Assembly: GCF_000763315.1 (NCBI RefSeq)
Contig: NZ_JPST01000048.1
Span: 1-64,000 of the forward strand
DNA from: Thermoactinomyces daqus
GTDB taxonomy: Bacteria; Bacillota; Bacilli; Thermoactinomycetales; Thermoactinomycetaceae
Reading direction: 5' to 3'
DNA length: 64,000 nucleotides
Of this stretch, positions 42,566 through 51,630 are shown piece after piece. The position numbers and the translations under genes are program-made. Every line of letters begins with the position of its first letter. Positions within the stretch are counted from its first letter, which is position 1. Below the pieces are notes generated by a model. The model had not been told where the DNA came from, did no database searches, and saw only the letters and a program-made list of their open reading frames with translations.

Positions 42566-44326
42566 ATGAATGAAAAAATCATTGTTGTAGGCGGCGGGCT
42601 GGCCGGTTTAATGGCTACGCTCAAGGCGGCTGAAGCAGGCGCCGATGTTCAACTCTTTTCCCTTGTCCCCGTAAAGCGCTCTCACTCCGTGTGTGCACAG
42701 GGAGGCATCAATGGTGCTGTGAATACCAAAGGAGAAGGGGACTCCCCGTGGGAACACTTCGATGATACGATCTACGGCGGCGACTTTTTGGCAAACCAAC
42801 CGCCGGTAAAAGCGATGTGCGAAGCGGCACCGGGAATCATTTATCTGATGGACCGGATGGGTGTGCCATTCAACCGCACACCGGAAGGGTTGATCGATTT
42901 CCGTCGCTTTGGCGGAACCAAACACCACCGTACTGCCTACGCGGGTGCAACCACCGGGCAGCAGCTTTTGTATGCGCTTGATGAACAAGTGCGCCGCTAC
43001 GAAGTGGAAGGACGCGTTACTAAATATGAGTATTGGGAGTTTCTGAGAATTTTGCAGGATGACGCAGGAGTATGTCGGGGGATTGTTGCGCAAAATTTAA
43101 GAAGCAGTGAAATTGTGGCATTCCCGGCAGATGCGGTCATTCTGGCGACCGGCGGACCGGGAATTATCTTTGGTAAATCGACCAACTCCATGATCAATAC
43201 CGGTACGGCGGCGAGCGCTGTTTATCAGCAAGGGGCTTATTATGCCAACGGCGAGTTTATCCAGATTCACCCGACAGCGATTCCGGGAGATGACAAACTT
43301 CGCCTGATGTCGGAATCGGCCCGGGGAGAAGGCGGACGCGTCTGGACCTATAAGGACGGAAAACCGTGGTATTTCCTCGAAGAGTGGTATCCAGCCTATG
43401 GAAACCTGGTACCGCGTGACATTGCCACACGCGCCATTTTTAAAGTGTGTGTGGATATGAAACTGGGGATCAACGGCGAAAACATGGTCTATCTGGACCT
43501 CTCGCACAAAGATCCGAAAGAATTGGATATCAAACTCGGCGGTATTATTGAGATTTATGAGAAATTCATGGGAGAGGACCCGCGCAAAGTCCCGATGAAA
43601 ATTTTCCCTGCCGTTCACTACTCGATGGGCGGATTGTGGGTTGATTATAACCAAATGACCAACATCCCCGGCCTGTTTGCAGCCGGCGAATGCGATTATC
43701 AGTATCACGGGGCGAACCGTCTGGGCGCAAACTCGCTCCTGTCCAGCATTTTCGGCGGAATGGTGGCTGGCCCGAAAGCGATCGAATATGTGCGTGGCCT
43801 TGACAAACACATTGATTCAATTGATGCCAGCCAGTTTGAGTCCCAAGTGAAAGCCGAAGAGGAAAAATACGAAAACATCCTCAAAATGGACGGGACCGAG
43901 AATGCATATGTTCTGCACAAGGAACTGGGCGAATGGATGACCAACAACGTGACCATCGTGCGTTACAACGACCGCTTGAAGAAAACGGATGAAAAGATCC
44001 AGGAACTGATGGAGCGCTATCAGAATATCAGCATGGTTGATACCAGCAAATGGAGCAACAGCGCAGCATCGTTTACCCGCCAGCTGTGGAACATGCTGCA
44101 ACTGGCCCGCGTCATCACCATTGGTGCCTACAACCGGAATGAAAGCCGCGGGGCTCACTATAAACCTGATTTCCCTGATCGTAACGATGAAGAGTGGCTG
44201 AAAACAACCAAGGCGAAATTCACTCCGGAAGGTCCTGAATTTGAGTATGAACCGGTCGACATTTCTCTGATCAAGCCTCGTCCGCGTCGCTATGATGTGG
44301 ATAAGGGAGGGAACAAAAAACAATGA
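42566..44326 (+). CDS. sdhA: Succinate dehydrogenase flavoprotein subunit
   Basis: 586 residues, the same length as Bacillus SdhA. It starts NEKIIVVGGGLAGLMATLKA, has the covalent-FAD segment RSHSVCAQGGINGAVNTKGE and the active-site HPTAIPG and RLGANSLLSS motifs. ATG 42566 is favoured since AGGGAG lies nine bases before it; ATG 42560 (two codons longer) is only three bases away. Confidence 0.97.
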   Translation: MNEKIIVVGGGLAGLMATLKAAEAGADVQLFSLVPVKRSHSVCAQGGINGAVNTKGEGDSPWEHFDDTIYGGDFLANQPPVKAMCEAAPGIIYLMDRMGVPFNRTPEGLIDFRRFGGTKHHRTAYAGATTGQQLLYALDEQVRRYEVEGRVTKYEYWEFLRILQDDAGVCRGIVAQNLRSSEIVAFPADAVILATGGPGIIFGKSTNSMINTGTAASAVYQQGAYYANGEFIQIHPTAIPGDDKLRLMSESARGEGGRVWTYKDGKPWYFLEEWYPAYGNLVPRDIATRAIFKVCVDMKLGINGENMVYLDLSHKDPKELDIKLGGIIEIYEKFMGEDPRKVPMKIFPAVHYSMGGLWVDYNQMTNIPGLFAAGECDYQYHGANRLGANSLLSSIFGGMVAGPKAIEYVRGLDKHIDSIDASQFESQVKAEEEKYENILKMDGTENAYVLHKELGEWMTNNVTIVRYNDRLKKTDEKIQELMERYQNISMVDTSKWSNSAASFTRQLWNMLQLARVITIGAYNRNESRGAHYKPDFPDRNDEEWLKTTKAKFTPEGPEFEYEPVDISLIKPRPRRYDVDKGGNKKQ

Positions 44327-45075
44327 GCGAACAACAATTTGTACACCTCATCGTCACACGGCAGGACGGTCCGGATGGAAAGCCGTACAAAGAAGAGTTT
44401 AAAATCCCTTATCGAAAAAACATGAATCTTATTTCTGCGTTAATGGAAATTCAGCGCAATCCGGTCAATTCCAAAGGCGAAAAAGTGTCTCCGGTACAGT
44501 GGGAATCCAACTGTTTGGAAGAAGTTTGCGGTGCGTGCTCCATGGTGATCAACGGCAAACCCCGTCAGGCGTGCACGGCTTTGATCGATAAACTGGAACA
44601 GCCGATTCGCGTTGAACCGATGAAAACTTTCCCGGTCGTACGCGATTTGGTTGTCGACCGCAGCCGCATGTTTAACGCGCTGAAACGCGTAAAAGCGTGG
44701 ATTCCGATCGACGGGACGTATGATCTTGGTCCGGGGCCGCGCATTGCGGAAAACGAGCGGCAATGGCGTTATGAGTTGTCCAAGTGCATGACCTGCGGCG
44801 TCTGTCTGGAAGCTTGTCCAAACGTCAATACGAAATCTGATTTTATCGGTCCGTTTGTCGTCGGACAAGTCCAGCTCTTCAACTCCCACCCGACAGGGGC
44901 CATGAACAAGGAAGAGCGCCTTGAGGCATTGCTGGGCGAAGGCGGTTTGCAAGAATGCGGAAACTCACAAAACTGCGTTCGTGCCTGTCCCAAAGGCATC
45001 CCGCTTACCACTGCGATTGCCAAGTCCAACCGCGATGCAACCAAACACATGTTTAAAAAATGGTTGTCTTTCTAA
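44323..45075 (+). CDS. sdhB: Succinate dehydrogenase iron-sulfur subunit
   Basis: 250-residue subunit overlapping sdhA by ATGA. Three cluster-binding motifs: CLEEVCGACSM (2Fe-2S), CMTCGVCLEACP (4Fe-4S) and CGNSQNCVRACPKG (3Fe-4S). It carries electrons from SdhA to the SdhC haems and menaquinone. Confidence 0.97.
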   Translation: MSEQQFVHLIVTRQDGPDGKPYKEEFKIPYRKNMNLISALMEIQRNPVNSKGEKVSPVQWESNCLEEVCGACSMVINGKPRQACTALIDKLEQPIRVEPMKTFPVVRDLVVDRSRMFNALKRVKAWIPIDGTYDLGPGPRIAENERQWRYELSKCMTCGVCLEACPNVNTKSDFIGPFVVGQVQLFNSHPTGAMNKEERLEALLGEGGLQECGNSQNCVRACPKGIPLTTAIAKSNRDATKHMFKKWLSF

Positions 45076-45082
45076 GAAAGTG

Positions 45083-45110
45083 GCCGTCAGCGACATGCTG
45101 GCGGTTTTTT
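45083..45110 (+). terminator. Terminator of sdhCAB
   Basis: CCGTCAGC, loop, GCTGGCGG (G-U pair) and TTTTTT. Confidence 0.85.
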
Positions 45111-45116
45111 CTGTAT

Positions 45117-45145
45117 AAAAAAGGAACCACTGATTCGTGGTTCCC
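45117..45145 (-). terminator. Terminator of the DUF1002 gene
   Basis: On the minus strand GGAACCAC, loop GAATCA, GTGGTTCC, then TTTTTT. Confidence 0.85.
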
Positions 45146-45156
45146 GTTCATTTCGA

Positions 45157-46071
45157 TTAATTCTTTTTGTCCGAAGCGTTGGTGAAAAATTCTCCGATCG
45201 AGCTGAAGAAATCTCCCAGCCATTCAAAGATCGTATCGATAATTCCCTGTGTCGTATCCGAGTTCAGGATATCCTTAATGTCGCCGCGCAGGCTTTGCAA
45301 TTGGCTGCTGATTTGATCCCAGTCGATTCCAAGTTTGTTGAAGTTCTGTGCGTATTGAACAAGGTTATTGATGGTTTCCTGGTTCAGGTTAATATTGAAA
45401 TCGTTCGATACATTAACGATAATGTCACGATAATCCTGCGGGGTTTCCGGTTTTTGATCGGAGACCTCTTCTTTTACTTTATTGATGAACTGCACTGCTT
45501 TGTTCGGATCTTTGATCTGGTCAGCCAGCTGGGAGGTGACGACGATTTCTTCGTTGGCCACTTCTTTTTTGTTTTCATCGATTTTTTGCCCGGTTGCCGT
45601 TTCAAATGCTTTGATGATCCCGGTCAGACCAGCTGTTCCCGATACACGGAACGGAGCTGTCACATAAATATCAGCATCTTTGATACCTGCGGTGATCGCG
45701 GCATTTGCATACATGCTGGGTGTGATATTGGTGATGTTTTTTGTTTTGACCGAGATGCCTCCGGAGTTGTTTATCGTGATTTTAGCGGAGGAAATCGCTT
45801 TGGTTCCGATGACATTATCACTTAAGTATTTCCCTAAATATTGGTGTTCTTCCTGGTTGGTCACATCGACGATCCGCACATTGCCGGAATTTTCATCGAC
45901 ACCCATTTCTGCCAAGATATTGTCACGTTGCGTACCTGTCAAGTCTTTACCCAAAGTGACAACGGTCTGCGCTTCAATGGCATCAGCAGAGGCAAGCGAA
46001 GGTAGCAACATCGTCATGGCCGTGATGAAGGAAAGAGTCAAAATACTAAATTTCTTCCAGTGTTTTTTCAT
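45157..46071 (-). CDS. Secreted DUF1002 protein (YpuA-like)
   Basis: 304 residues. Signal peptide (about 1-28, TLSFITAMTMLLPSLASA), then the DUF1002 domain with VVTLGKDLTGTQRDNILAEM, NVRIVDVTNQEEHQYLG and TAPFRVSGTAGLTGIIKAFE. ATG 46071 starts the signal peptide; the GGGGG before it is 12 bases away. Homologs in Bacillus are envelope proteins of unknown function. Confidence 0.85.
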   Translation of the reverse strand: MKKHWKKFSILTLSFITAMTMLLPSLASADAIEAQTVVTLGKDLTGTQRDNILAEMGVDENSGNVRIVDVTNQEEHQYLGKYLSDNVIGTKAISSAKITINNSGGISVKTKNITNITPSMYANAAITAGIKDADIYVTAPFRVSGTAGLTGIIKAFETATGQKIDENKKEVANEEIVVTSQLADQIKDPNKAVQFINKVKEEVSDQKPETPQDYRDIIVNVSNDFNINLNQETINNLVQYAQNFNKLGIDWDQISSQLQSLRGDIKDILNSDTTQGIIDTIFEWLGDFFSSIGEFFTNASDKKN

Positions 46072-46464
46072 GTGAAATGAAATCCCCCTTTTCATAAGAG
46101 AAAACGAGAAAAGTAAAAGATGGGTTTCGCCATTTCCGCTGCACACCCGGATGTTTTTTCACGGCGAAAATGGGAAAATCCGGTGAGCAAAAAGCGGCTC
46201 AAATCTAATTGTAGCGTGTTCCGCGTCATCTGTGAACAAGAAAAAAGTAGGGAACTTTATATTTATCAATAAAAAAAGCTGCTTCCCCAGGGGGAGACAG
46301 CAAGGGAGCAGTATTCAGGCAATGAAATCCAAGTGCATTGCGGGCAAGGGGAGCGGTACCCTGCCAACCTTTCTGTGTTTCTGATGGGCGGTCAGTCGGG
46401 CTCCACTCCCTTCCCGATTTTGTTTTACGTTGATCTTCGGGTTGTTCAAACAATCAGGATTGTG
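46072..46464. other. Interval between DUF1002 gene and fumarase gene
   Basis: 393 bases. It holds the upstream region of the DUF1002 gene and the fumarase terminator at 46271-46301. An open frame (46226-46453, minus) spans that terminator and has no ribosome-binding site, so I see no gene. Confidence 0.5.
46271..46301 (-). terminator. Terminator of the fumarase gene
   Basis: On the minus strand GCTG..TCCCC, CT, GGGGA.GCAGC, then TTTTTTT; about 160 nt behind the stop. Confidence 0.65.
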
Positions 46465-47997
46465 TTATTTGAAAACCGGTTCTTTCAGTTCCGCCAATTT
46501 TTCAAGCGAACTTTTTTCGATGTCGGCGTGAAGGCTGTTGCCATGTGAATCCATTGTCACAATCGCGGCAAATCCTTTTACCTGCAAATGCCACATCGCT
46601 TCCGGAATTCCGAACTCCATAAAGTCGACTCCATCAACATGGGTGATGCAATAGGCATAGTACTGCGCTGCGCCGCCAATCGCATTGAGGTAAACGGCTC
46701 CATGTTCCTGAAGCGCTTTCAACGTCTTTTGTCCCATACCGCCTTTGCCGATGACAGCTCGAACGCCGAATTTTTTGATGATATCCCCTTGATACGGCTC
46801 TTCGCGAATGCTGGTGGTGGGACCGGCCGCTTTCACTTCCCAATTGCCGTCTTTGTCTTTAAGCATCACGGGACCGCAGTGGTAGATGACGCCGCCTTGC
46901 AAATCGACGGGTGAATCATGGTCAATCAGATATTTATGAAGCGCATCCCGCCCGGTGTGAATGGGACCGTTTAAAATCACGATGTCCCCCACTCTCAGCT
47001 GACGGATTTGCTCTTCGGTAATGGGCGCGGACAGTTCCACCTTGCGGCCGCTTGCAACCGGGTTTGTCTTTTCCTCAGCCTGAACGGATGGCTTTTTGCC
47101 GGTATCTTTATAAATCCAGTTCTTGATCTCTCCGGTATTGGCATCAAGGTAAACGCCCTGGCGGCGGAAAGCCCAACAGTTATAGGCCACGGATACATAA
47201 AAGCTGGCGGGAATACGGTTGATCGCTCCGATTTTGCATCCCAGCAGTGTGGCATTTCCACCGAATCCCATCGTTCCGATGCTGAGGGTGTTGGCTTTTT
47301 CCATGATATAGTCTTCCAGTTGGGCCAGCGAGGGATTGGGATTGGTGTCATCCAGCCTGCGGAACAGCTGCTTTTTGGCCAGTTCATAACCGGTGGTCCG
47401 GTCTCCGCCGATTCCCACTCCGATAAAACCGGCGCTGCATCCTTGCCCCTGTGCCTGGTAGACGGCATGCAAGATGCATTTGCGGATTCCGTCCAAATCA
47501 CGGCCGGCGCGTCCAAGCCCCTCCAATTCGCAAGGCAGGCTGTATTGGATGTTTTTGTTTTCGCAGCCGCCTCCCTTCAGAATCAGACGGACTTCGATGT
47601 CATCCTTTTCCCACTGTTCATATTGAATCACAGGGGTGCCTTCACCAAGGTTGTCACCGCTGTTTTCGCCTGTTAAAGAATCAACCGAATTGGGGCGTAA
47701 TTTCCCCAATTTTGTCGCTTCCTTCACCGCTTCGCGTATTTGTTCACTCATTTTCAGTTGATTTACTCCAACCGGAACCTTGATTTTAAAGGTGAGCATC
47801 CCGGTGTCCTGGCAAATGGGGGAAACGTTTTCTTCTGCCATTTTGATATTCTGGTCGATGGTGGCCAGCGCGAGTGCGGAGCGGGTGCCGGCGTTCTCTT
47901 TTTCGCGCGCGGAGCGGATGGCTTCCCTGACATCCGGTGGCAAATTGGTTGATGTTTCGGTAATCAGTTTCAGAATGGATTCTTTTAAAGCGTGCAT
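46465..47997 (-). CDS. fumA: Class I (iron-sulfur) fumarate hydratase
   Basis: 510-residue single-chain fumarase, joining the alpha-type N-terminal domain (VSPICQDTGMLTFKIKVPVG, first cluster Cys) and the beta-type C-terminal domain (ILNGPIHTGRDALHKYLID, GAVIGKGGMGQK-like region). Motifs such as GCENKNIQYSLPCEL and AGFIGVGIGGDRTTGYELAK support the family. It would serve the citric acid cycle next to the sdh operon. AGAGGGG precedes the ATG. Class II fumarase (FumC) could also exist elsewhere. Confidence 0.93.
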   Translation of the reverse strand: MHALKESILKLITETSTNLPPDVREAIRSAREKENAGTRSALALATIDQNIKMAEENVSPICQDTGMLTFKIKVPVGVNQLKMSEQIREAVKEATKLGKLRPNSVDSLTGENSGDNLGEGTPVIQYEQWEKDDIEVRLILKGGGCENKNIQYSLPCELEGLGRAGRDLDGIRKCILHAVYQAQGQGCSAGFIGVGIGGDRTTGYELAKKQLFRRLDDTNPNPSLAQLEDYIMEKANTLSIGTMGFGGNATLLGCKIGAINRIPASFYVSVAYNCWAFRRQGVYLDANTGEIKNWIYKDTGKKPSVQAEEKTNPVASGRKVELSAPITEEQIRQLRVGDIVILNGPIHTGRDALHKYLIDHDSPVDLQGGVIYHCGPVMLKDKDGNWEVKAAGPTTSIREEPYQGDIIKKFGVRAVIGKGGMGQKTLKALQEHGAVYLNAIGGAAQYYAYCITHVDGVDFMEFGIPEAMWHLQVKGFAAIVTMDSHGNSLHADIEKSSLEKLAELKEPVFK

Positions 47998-48059
47998 GAA
48001 TAACCCCTCTTTGCTCCCATTTTTTATCCATCCTCTATTATATCGCTCCTTAAAAGATG

Positions 48060-48095
48060 AAAAAAACCCCTGATCATCAAAACGATGACCGGGGG
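48060..48095 (-). terminator. Terminator of the zinc-ribbon gene
   Basis: On the minus strand CCCCCGGTCATCG, loop TTT, GATGATCAGGGG, then TTTTTTT. Confidence 0.8.
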
Positions 48096-48110
48096 ATGGA
48101 TAAAAGCAGG

Positions 48111-48353
48111 TTAATTCAAGCTTCGCAGGGCATTTTTAATAAAAAGTTCCTCCGAATCAATCATTCCGCATACTCCGCATTGCACACGGTATTGTTCACC
48201 ATGGTAGCGGTATTGAAAGGGATCCTGGTCAGAGACGTGTTCAATGATCTCCCCTGTTTGCGCATCTTTTTTGACAGGGGTGACCACTTGTTCAATCAGG
48301 TTAAACCGGCTGCGGTTATTGCCGCAATGGGGGCAAAGATAAGGAAACGGCAT
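48111..48353 (-). CDS. Small zinc-ribbon protein, unknown function
   Basis: 80 residues with two Cys pairs, CPHC (7-10) and CGVC (59-62), the layout of a zinc ribbon with a 50-residue insert. GGAGGTGG lies about ten bases before the ATG; a terminator follows. It starts 21 bases after the YodB-like gene stop and could be co-transcribed with it, both being on the minus strand. No family assigned. Confidence 0.7.
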   Translation of the reverse strand: MPFPYLCPHCGNNRSRFNLIEQVVTPVKKDAQTGEIIEHVSDQDPFQYRYHGEQYRVQCGVCGMIDSEELFIKNALRSLN

Positions 48354-48374
48354 TGGAAATAACCACCTCCAACA

Positions 48375-48719
48375 TTACGTTTCCCGTCTAGTCATGCTCT
48401 CATGCAATTCTGCCCCGATCCATTGCTCAGCCCAGTCTTGGATGGAATCGAGTACGGGGGCAAGTGCTTTCCCTTTTTCAGTCAAATCATATTCGATACG
48501 GACAGGCGTTTCTGGATAAACGCGCCGCTCGACTATACCGTGCGCTTCCAGTTCTTTTAATCTCTCTGCCAGCATCCGCTCGCTCATTAAAGGAATTTGT
48601 TCACGAATATCACGAAAACGTCTGGTTTTTTCCATTAAAACGCGAATAATCAAACCGGTCCATTTTTTGGAGAGTATTTCAATTGCCGCTTCAAACTTCG
48701 GGCATATGCAACGTTCCAT
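48375..48719 (-). CDS. HxlR-family redox-type repressor (YodB-like)
   Basis: 114-residue winged-helix regulator. The run KKWTGLIIRVLMEKTRRFRD and MLAERLKELEAHGIVERRVY then PETPVRIEYDLTEKGKAL are close to Bacillus subtilis YodB. It keeps the conserved N-terminal cysteine (Cys6 in CICPKFE) that senses quinones and diamide in YodB, with an extra Cys4, but lacks the C-terminal cysteines. ATG 48719 follows GGTGAGAGGA. Neighbouring target genes such as azoreductase are not present here. Confidence 0.85.
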   Translation of the reverse strand: MERCICPKFEAAIEILSKKWTGLIIRVLMEKTRRFRDIREQIPLMSERMLAERLKELEAHGIVERRVYPETPVRIEYDLTEKGKALAPVLDSIQDWAEQWIGAELHESMTRRET

Positions 48720-49026
48720 TCCTCTCACCTCACTTATTATCTTAGCAGATGTTTGCAGGCTTGGCATCTTTCGCTGTTTGTTTGAAGCGGGTTGTTTGAT
48801 TCGGCTTGAAGAATTGTTAAATCCAGGGTGTTGGCAATACGCGTTGCATTTCCCGGGGAATAAAACGGAAAGCATTCGTCTCTGGTCAAGATGAAAGTCA
48901 GACGGGGCAGTCCGTTTGAACCGAAGGGAGATCAGGACTGCTTGGCCCAATCCGGCACAAAAAAATCCCGCTTGATGCCGGTCAGGTCGCTGCGGAAATA
49001 CACTCATCCACTCCCGTGGATCTTTG
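48720..49026. other. Interval upstream of the YodB-like gene
   Basis: 307 bases with no credible gene. It should contain the repressor's own promoter and operator; I could not define a palindrome with confidence. Confidence 0.4.
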
Positions 49027-49797
49027 TTACATTATTTTCTCCGTCGGCAGTGGTTCATCTTGAGGATCGTGGGGGCCTTCCTGTTTTTTTGCCTCCTCCA
49101 GCAAGGAATCGATGGTGGATTTATACCTTCCGAAATACTCGCGGATCTGTCCGTTGCTCCATCCTTTGTTTTTGAATGTTAATAAATGGTCCAAAAGCAG
49201 GGGGGACCACAATAATCCCAAAACCGTTTGCGTAAAGGTGTGGGCCGCGATCTCACGTAAACACTGCAAAGGTTTTTTAATGGCAAAAGGCCCTTTTTGC
49301 TTCACCGTCACTTTGGGCAAAACTTTGTCCGTCCGCCCGTATTTCGTTTCTTCCAAATGATGAAACCACTCATGATATAAATGCAGTAACCAAATTTCCT
49401 CTTCCGGCACTTCCTCACCGTTTCTTTGAAAAAACTGACGGATCTGTTTGAGGGAATGGCGGTAAATGGCAATGGTGGGCGGCTTTTTTATATACTGGGC
49501 CCGGATGGACGGATCAGCAGAATGTTTCTCCAGGAATTTGATTCGCACTTTTTGTTTCAACAGATGGTTGATAAAACTTCCCAGCGGGCGTTTTTTCCCA
49601 TGGAGTGAGGCGATCCGTTCGCCTGTTGCGATTGCTTGTTCGATGAGAGCAGGAACTTGTTCCTTGGAAAGGTATGGATATAATTCGTCCTGTTCCATTT
49701 CCGCAAAAAAAAGATAAAAAGGGGGGAGTTGGGGACAATCGTCCAACGTTACTTCATGGAGGTGTTTCCGCCTGATTGAGGGTGTAGTTTTATTCAC
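49027..49797 (-). CDS. Uncharacterised protein with HEXXH metallopeptidase motif
   Basis: 256 residues, GTG start at 49797 behind GGAGGG. A helical protein with no signal peptide. HEWFHH (His142, Glu143, His146) is a classical HEXXH zinc motif preceded by LLHLY, and about 40 residues later REIAAH offers a Glu that could be the third ligand, as in gluzincins. The C-terminus is charged. I do not recognise a family. Cytosolic metallopeptidase activity is inferred from the motif only. Confidence 0.65.
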   Translation of the reverse strand: MNKTTPSIRRKHLHEVTLDDCPQLPPFYLFFAEMEQDELYPYLSKEQVPALIEQAIATGERIASLHGKKRPLGSFINHLLKQKVRIKFLEKHSADPSIRAQYIKKPPTIAIYRHSLKQIRQFFQRNGEEVPEEEIWLLHLYHEWFHHLEETKYGRTDKVLPKVTVKQKGPFAIKKPLQCLREIAAHTFTQTVLGLLWSPLLLDHLLTFKNKGWSNGQIREYFGRYKSTIDSLLEEAKKQEGPHDPQDEPLPTEKIM

Positions 49798-49907
49798 ATT
49801 TTCCCTCCATTCCTGCCGTTTTTATAAAGTTGTATGATTGATATGGCTTGACCCATTCCTCACGGAAAAAACACGGCGGCCAGCTTCTTCCCTCCAGTGC
49901 CCCGTCA

Positions 49908-51476
49908 TTATTGTTTTTGGCTTAACATGTCAATGATCCATTTTTTCAGATCAATGATGCGAAAATGGTCCGGCGAAGAGTCAGTTCCGCAAACAATCAT
50001 CGGTACGATGGAATCCAGATGATGGAGTGAACCGTGGCATGCCCCTTTGTGCGTCGGGGAACTGTCACCGATCAACTCATAGCCTGGAGCAGCCGTAACG
50101 ACGATAACCCGTTCCCCCGTATCCATCACATTGCAAAGGCGAAACAAGACATCGGGGAAGATGCCGAACTCCAATATTTGATTTTCCTGGATTCGGATGT
50201 CCAATATGGACAAATCTCCGCTGATCTCCCAGGCCTGTCCATACGTATCCGTATATCCTCCGCCTGGTTTGAACTGCAATTTTCCCTCGGTACTTCCGCT
50301 GACCACGTAAACCCAGTCCTGTTCCCGCCAAGCGATCACATCCAGTCTTGTCTCTTCCTTTAAAACATGAATCACTTGTTCCACCGTCAGCGTTTCATCG
50401 ATCAAATAAATGTAAGCCATCCGCTCGTTGACGCACAGCACCAGCTGATCCCGGGCACTTGGTTTCTTTCTTTTTGTTGGCATAATCTGAAACGGATGCA
50501 GCAGTTTGGTCAAATCGATGTAAGCCTCTTGCTTGTTGGGAAGCATTGCTGTTTGTCCGCTGTCTCCGATCACAATAAAAGTCGCCTTGCGAATCGCTTC
50601 TTCCCATGAACCAAAAGCGCTTAGAACCTTCTGCAGTTCGACGTCGGCCTTTGCAATCCCTTTGATCTCCTGGGGGCCTTTTTTGTGAACCGCATCATCG
50701 TTGGATGGGAAATAAGCGATGGTAAACAAGGGCAATTGACCATTCTGTATGAGCGAAGCCAATTCAGCGCTGCTGTAGCGGTCATTAAAGCCGTAGCGAA
50801 AAAAACCGCTGGCCGGTCTGCTTGTACGGAAGAGGCGGGCCATGGCCCCGAAAGAGAAGAAAGCCGGCGCCTTCGCGGCAATGGTGCGGGGCAGCAAGCC
50901 CAACAAAGTCGCGATCCATGGTACGGTCAGGGTTTGCTCATGCGGCCCGCGCATAATGATGGCATTGACCGAAGCTGTCGGTACCGCCAGCTCTTCATGA
51001 ATCGTTTTGACCTCTTTATTGATAAAATGCTGGTTCAAGTTGAGCAAGCCATCTTTTAACACGTTTTTCAACCCGATCGTGAAGGTTTCTTTCAGACCGG
51101 TACCGAAGTTGACGACCCGCCCTTCCTGTTTGTGAAAATAGGTGAGTCCGAATATATGGTGCCGACTCGGAGGCATTCCTGTGAGCAGCGTGGTGTCAAT
51201 GCACGCCGACATGGTTGGAAAAGAAGAGATCACCCGTGGATAATAATGACCGTTATCCCGCAGGTATTTTAGTGCGGGTGCTTTTCCCGCCTGGATCGTT
51301 TCCCTGAGCGGAGCGTCCATCAGAGAATCGATCACGATTAAAATCACCGGGCGGGTTGAAGCGCCCAGGTCCGTTTTTTCTTCCGGGCGATTTCCTGCAC
51401 CTGCGGGCGGCTTTGCAGCCAACAGCAAGACAATGACAATTAGCGCGAGAATAAGGAAAAACCAGGTTAAGAGCAT
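49908..51476 (-). CDS. Membrane-anchored phosphodiesterase/nucleotide pyrophosphatase-like protein
   Basis: 522 residues of the alkaline phosphatase superfamily. One N-terminal membrane anchor (about 3-22), then PVILIVIDSLMDAPLRET (metal Asp), SSFPTMSACIDTTLLTGMPP with the Thr/Ser nucleophile region, FPSNDDAVHKKGP and a late VVTAAPGY...DSSPTHKGACHGS block that gives the remaining metal ligands. The catalytic domain would face outside. AGAGGATG precedes the start. Substrate unknown. Confidence 0.8.
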   Translation of the reverse strand: MLLTWFFLILALIVIVLLLAAKPPAGAGNRPEEKTDLGASTRPVILIVIDSLMDAPLRETIQAGKAPALKYLRDNGHYYPRVISSFPTMSACIDTTLLTGMPPSRHHIFGLTYFHKQEGRVVNFGTGLKETFTIGLKNVLKDGLLNLNQHFINKEVKTIHEELAVPTASVNAIIMRGPHEQTLTVPWIATLLGLLPRTIAAKAPAFFSFGAMARLFRTSRPASGFFRYGFNDRYSSAELASLIQNGQLPLFTIAYFPSNDDAVHKKGPQEIKGIAKADVELQKVLSAFGSWEEAIRKATFIVIGDSGQTAMLPNKQEAYIDLTKLLHPFQIMPTKRKKPSARDQLVLCVNERMAYIYLIDETLTVEQVIHVLKEETRLDVIAWREQDWVYVVSGSTEGKLQFKPGGGYTDTYGQAWEISGDLSILDIRIQENQILEFGIFPDVLFRLCNVMDTGERVIVVTAAPGYELIGDSSPTHKGACHGSLHHLDSIVPMIVCGTDSSPDHFRIIDLKKWIIDMLSQKQ

Positions 51477-51568
51477 TTGGATTTCATCCTCTGTTCATAA
51501 GATAGTTCTAGTCTTTTCACGGGGACGTGATGTTATACGGTTTTTTGGGTCATCGCTTTTTCCGTTCT

Positions 51569-51577
51569 CTGTTATAC
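51569..51577 (+). promoter_or_regulatory. Extended -10 promoter of the M24 peptidase gene
   Basis: TGTTATACT, an extended -10 element, about 55 nt before the ATG. Confidence 0.5.
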
Positions 51578-51630
51578 TTAATAGTAGGTTCGATTCCCCG
51601 CCAATTCATTTGGAAAGGAATGTTGCCGTC

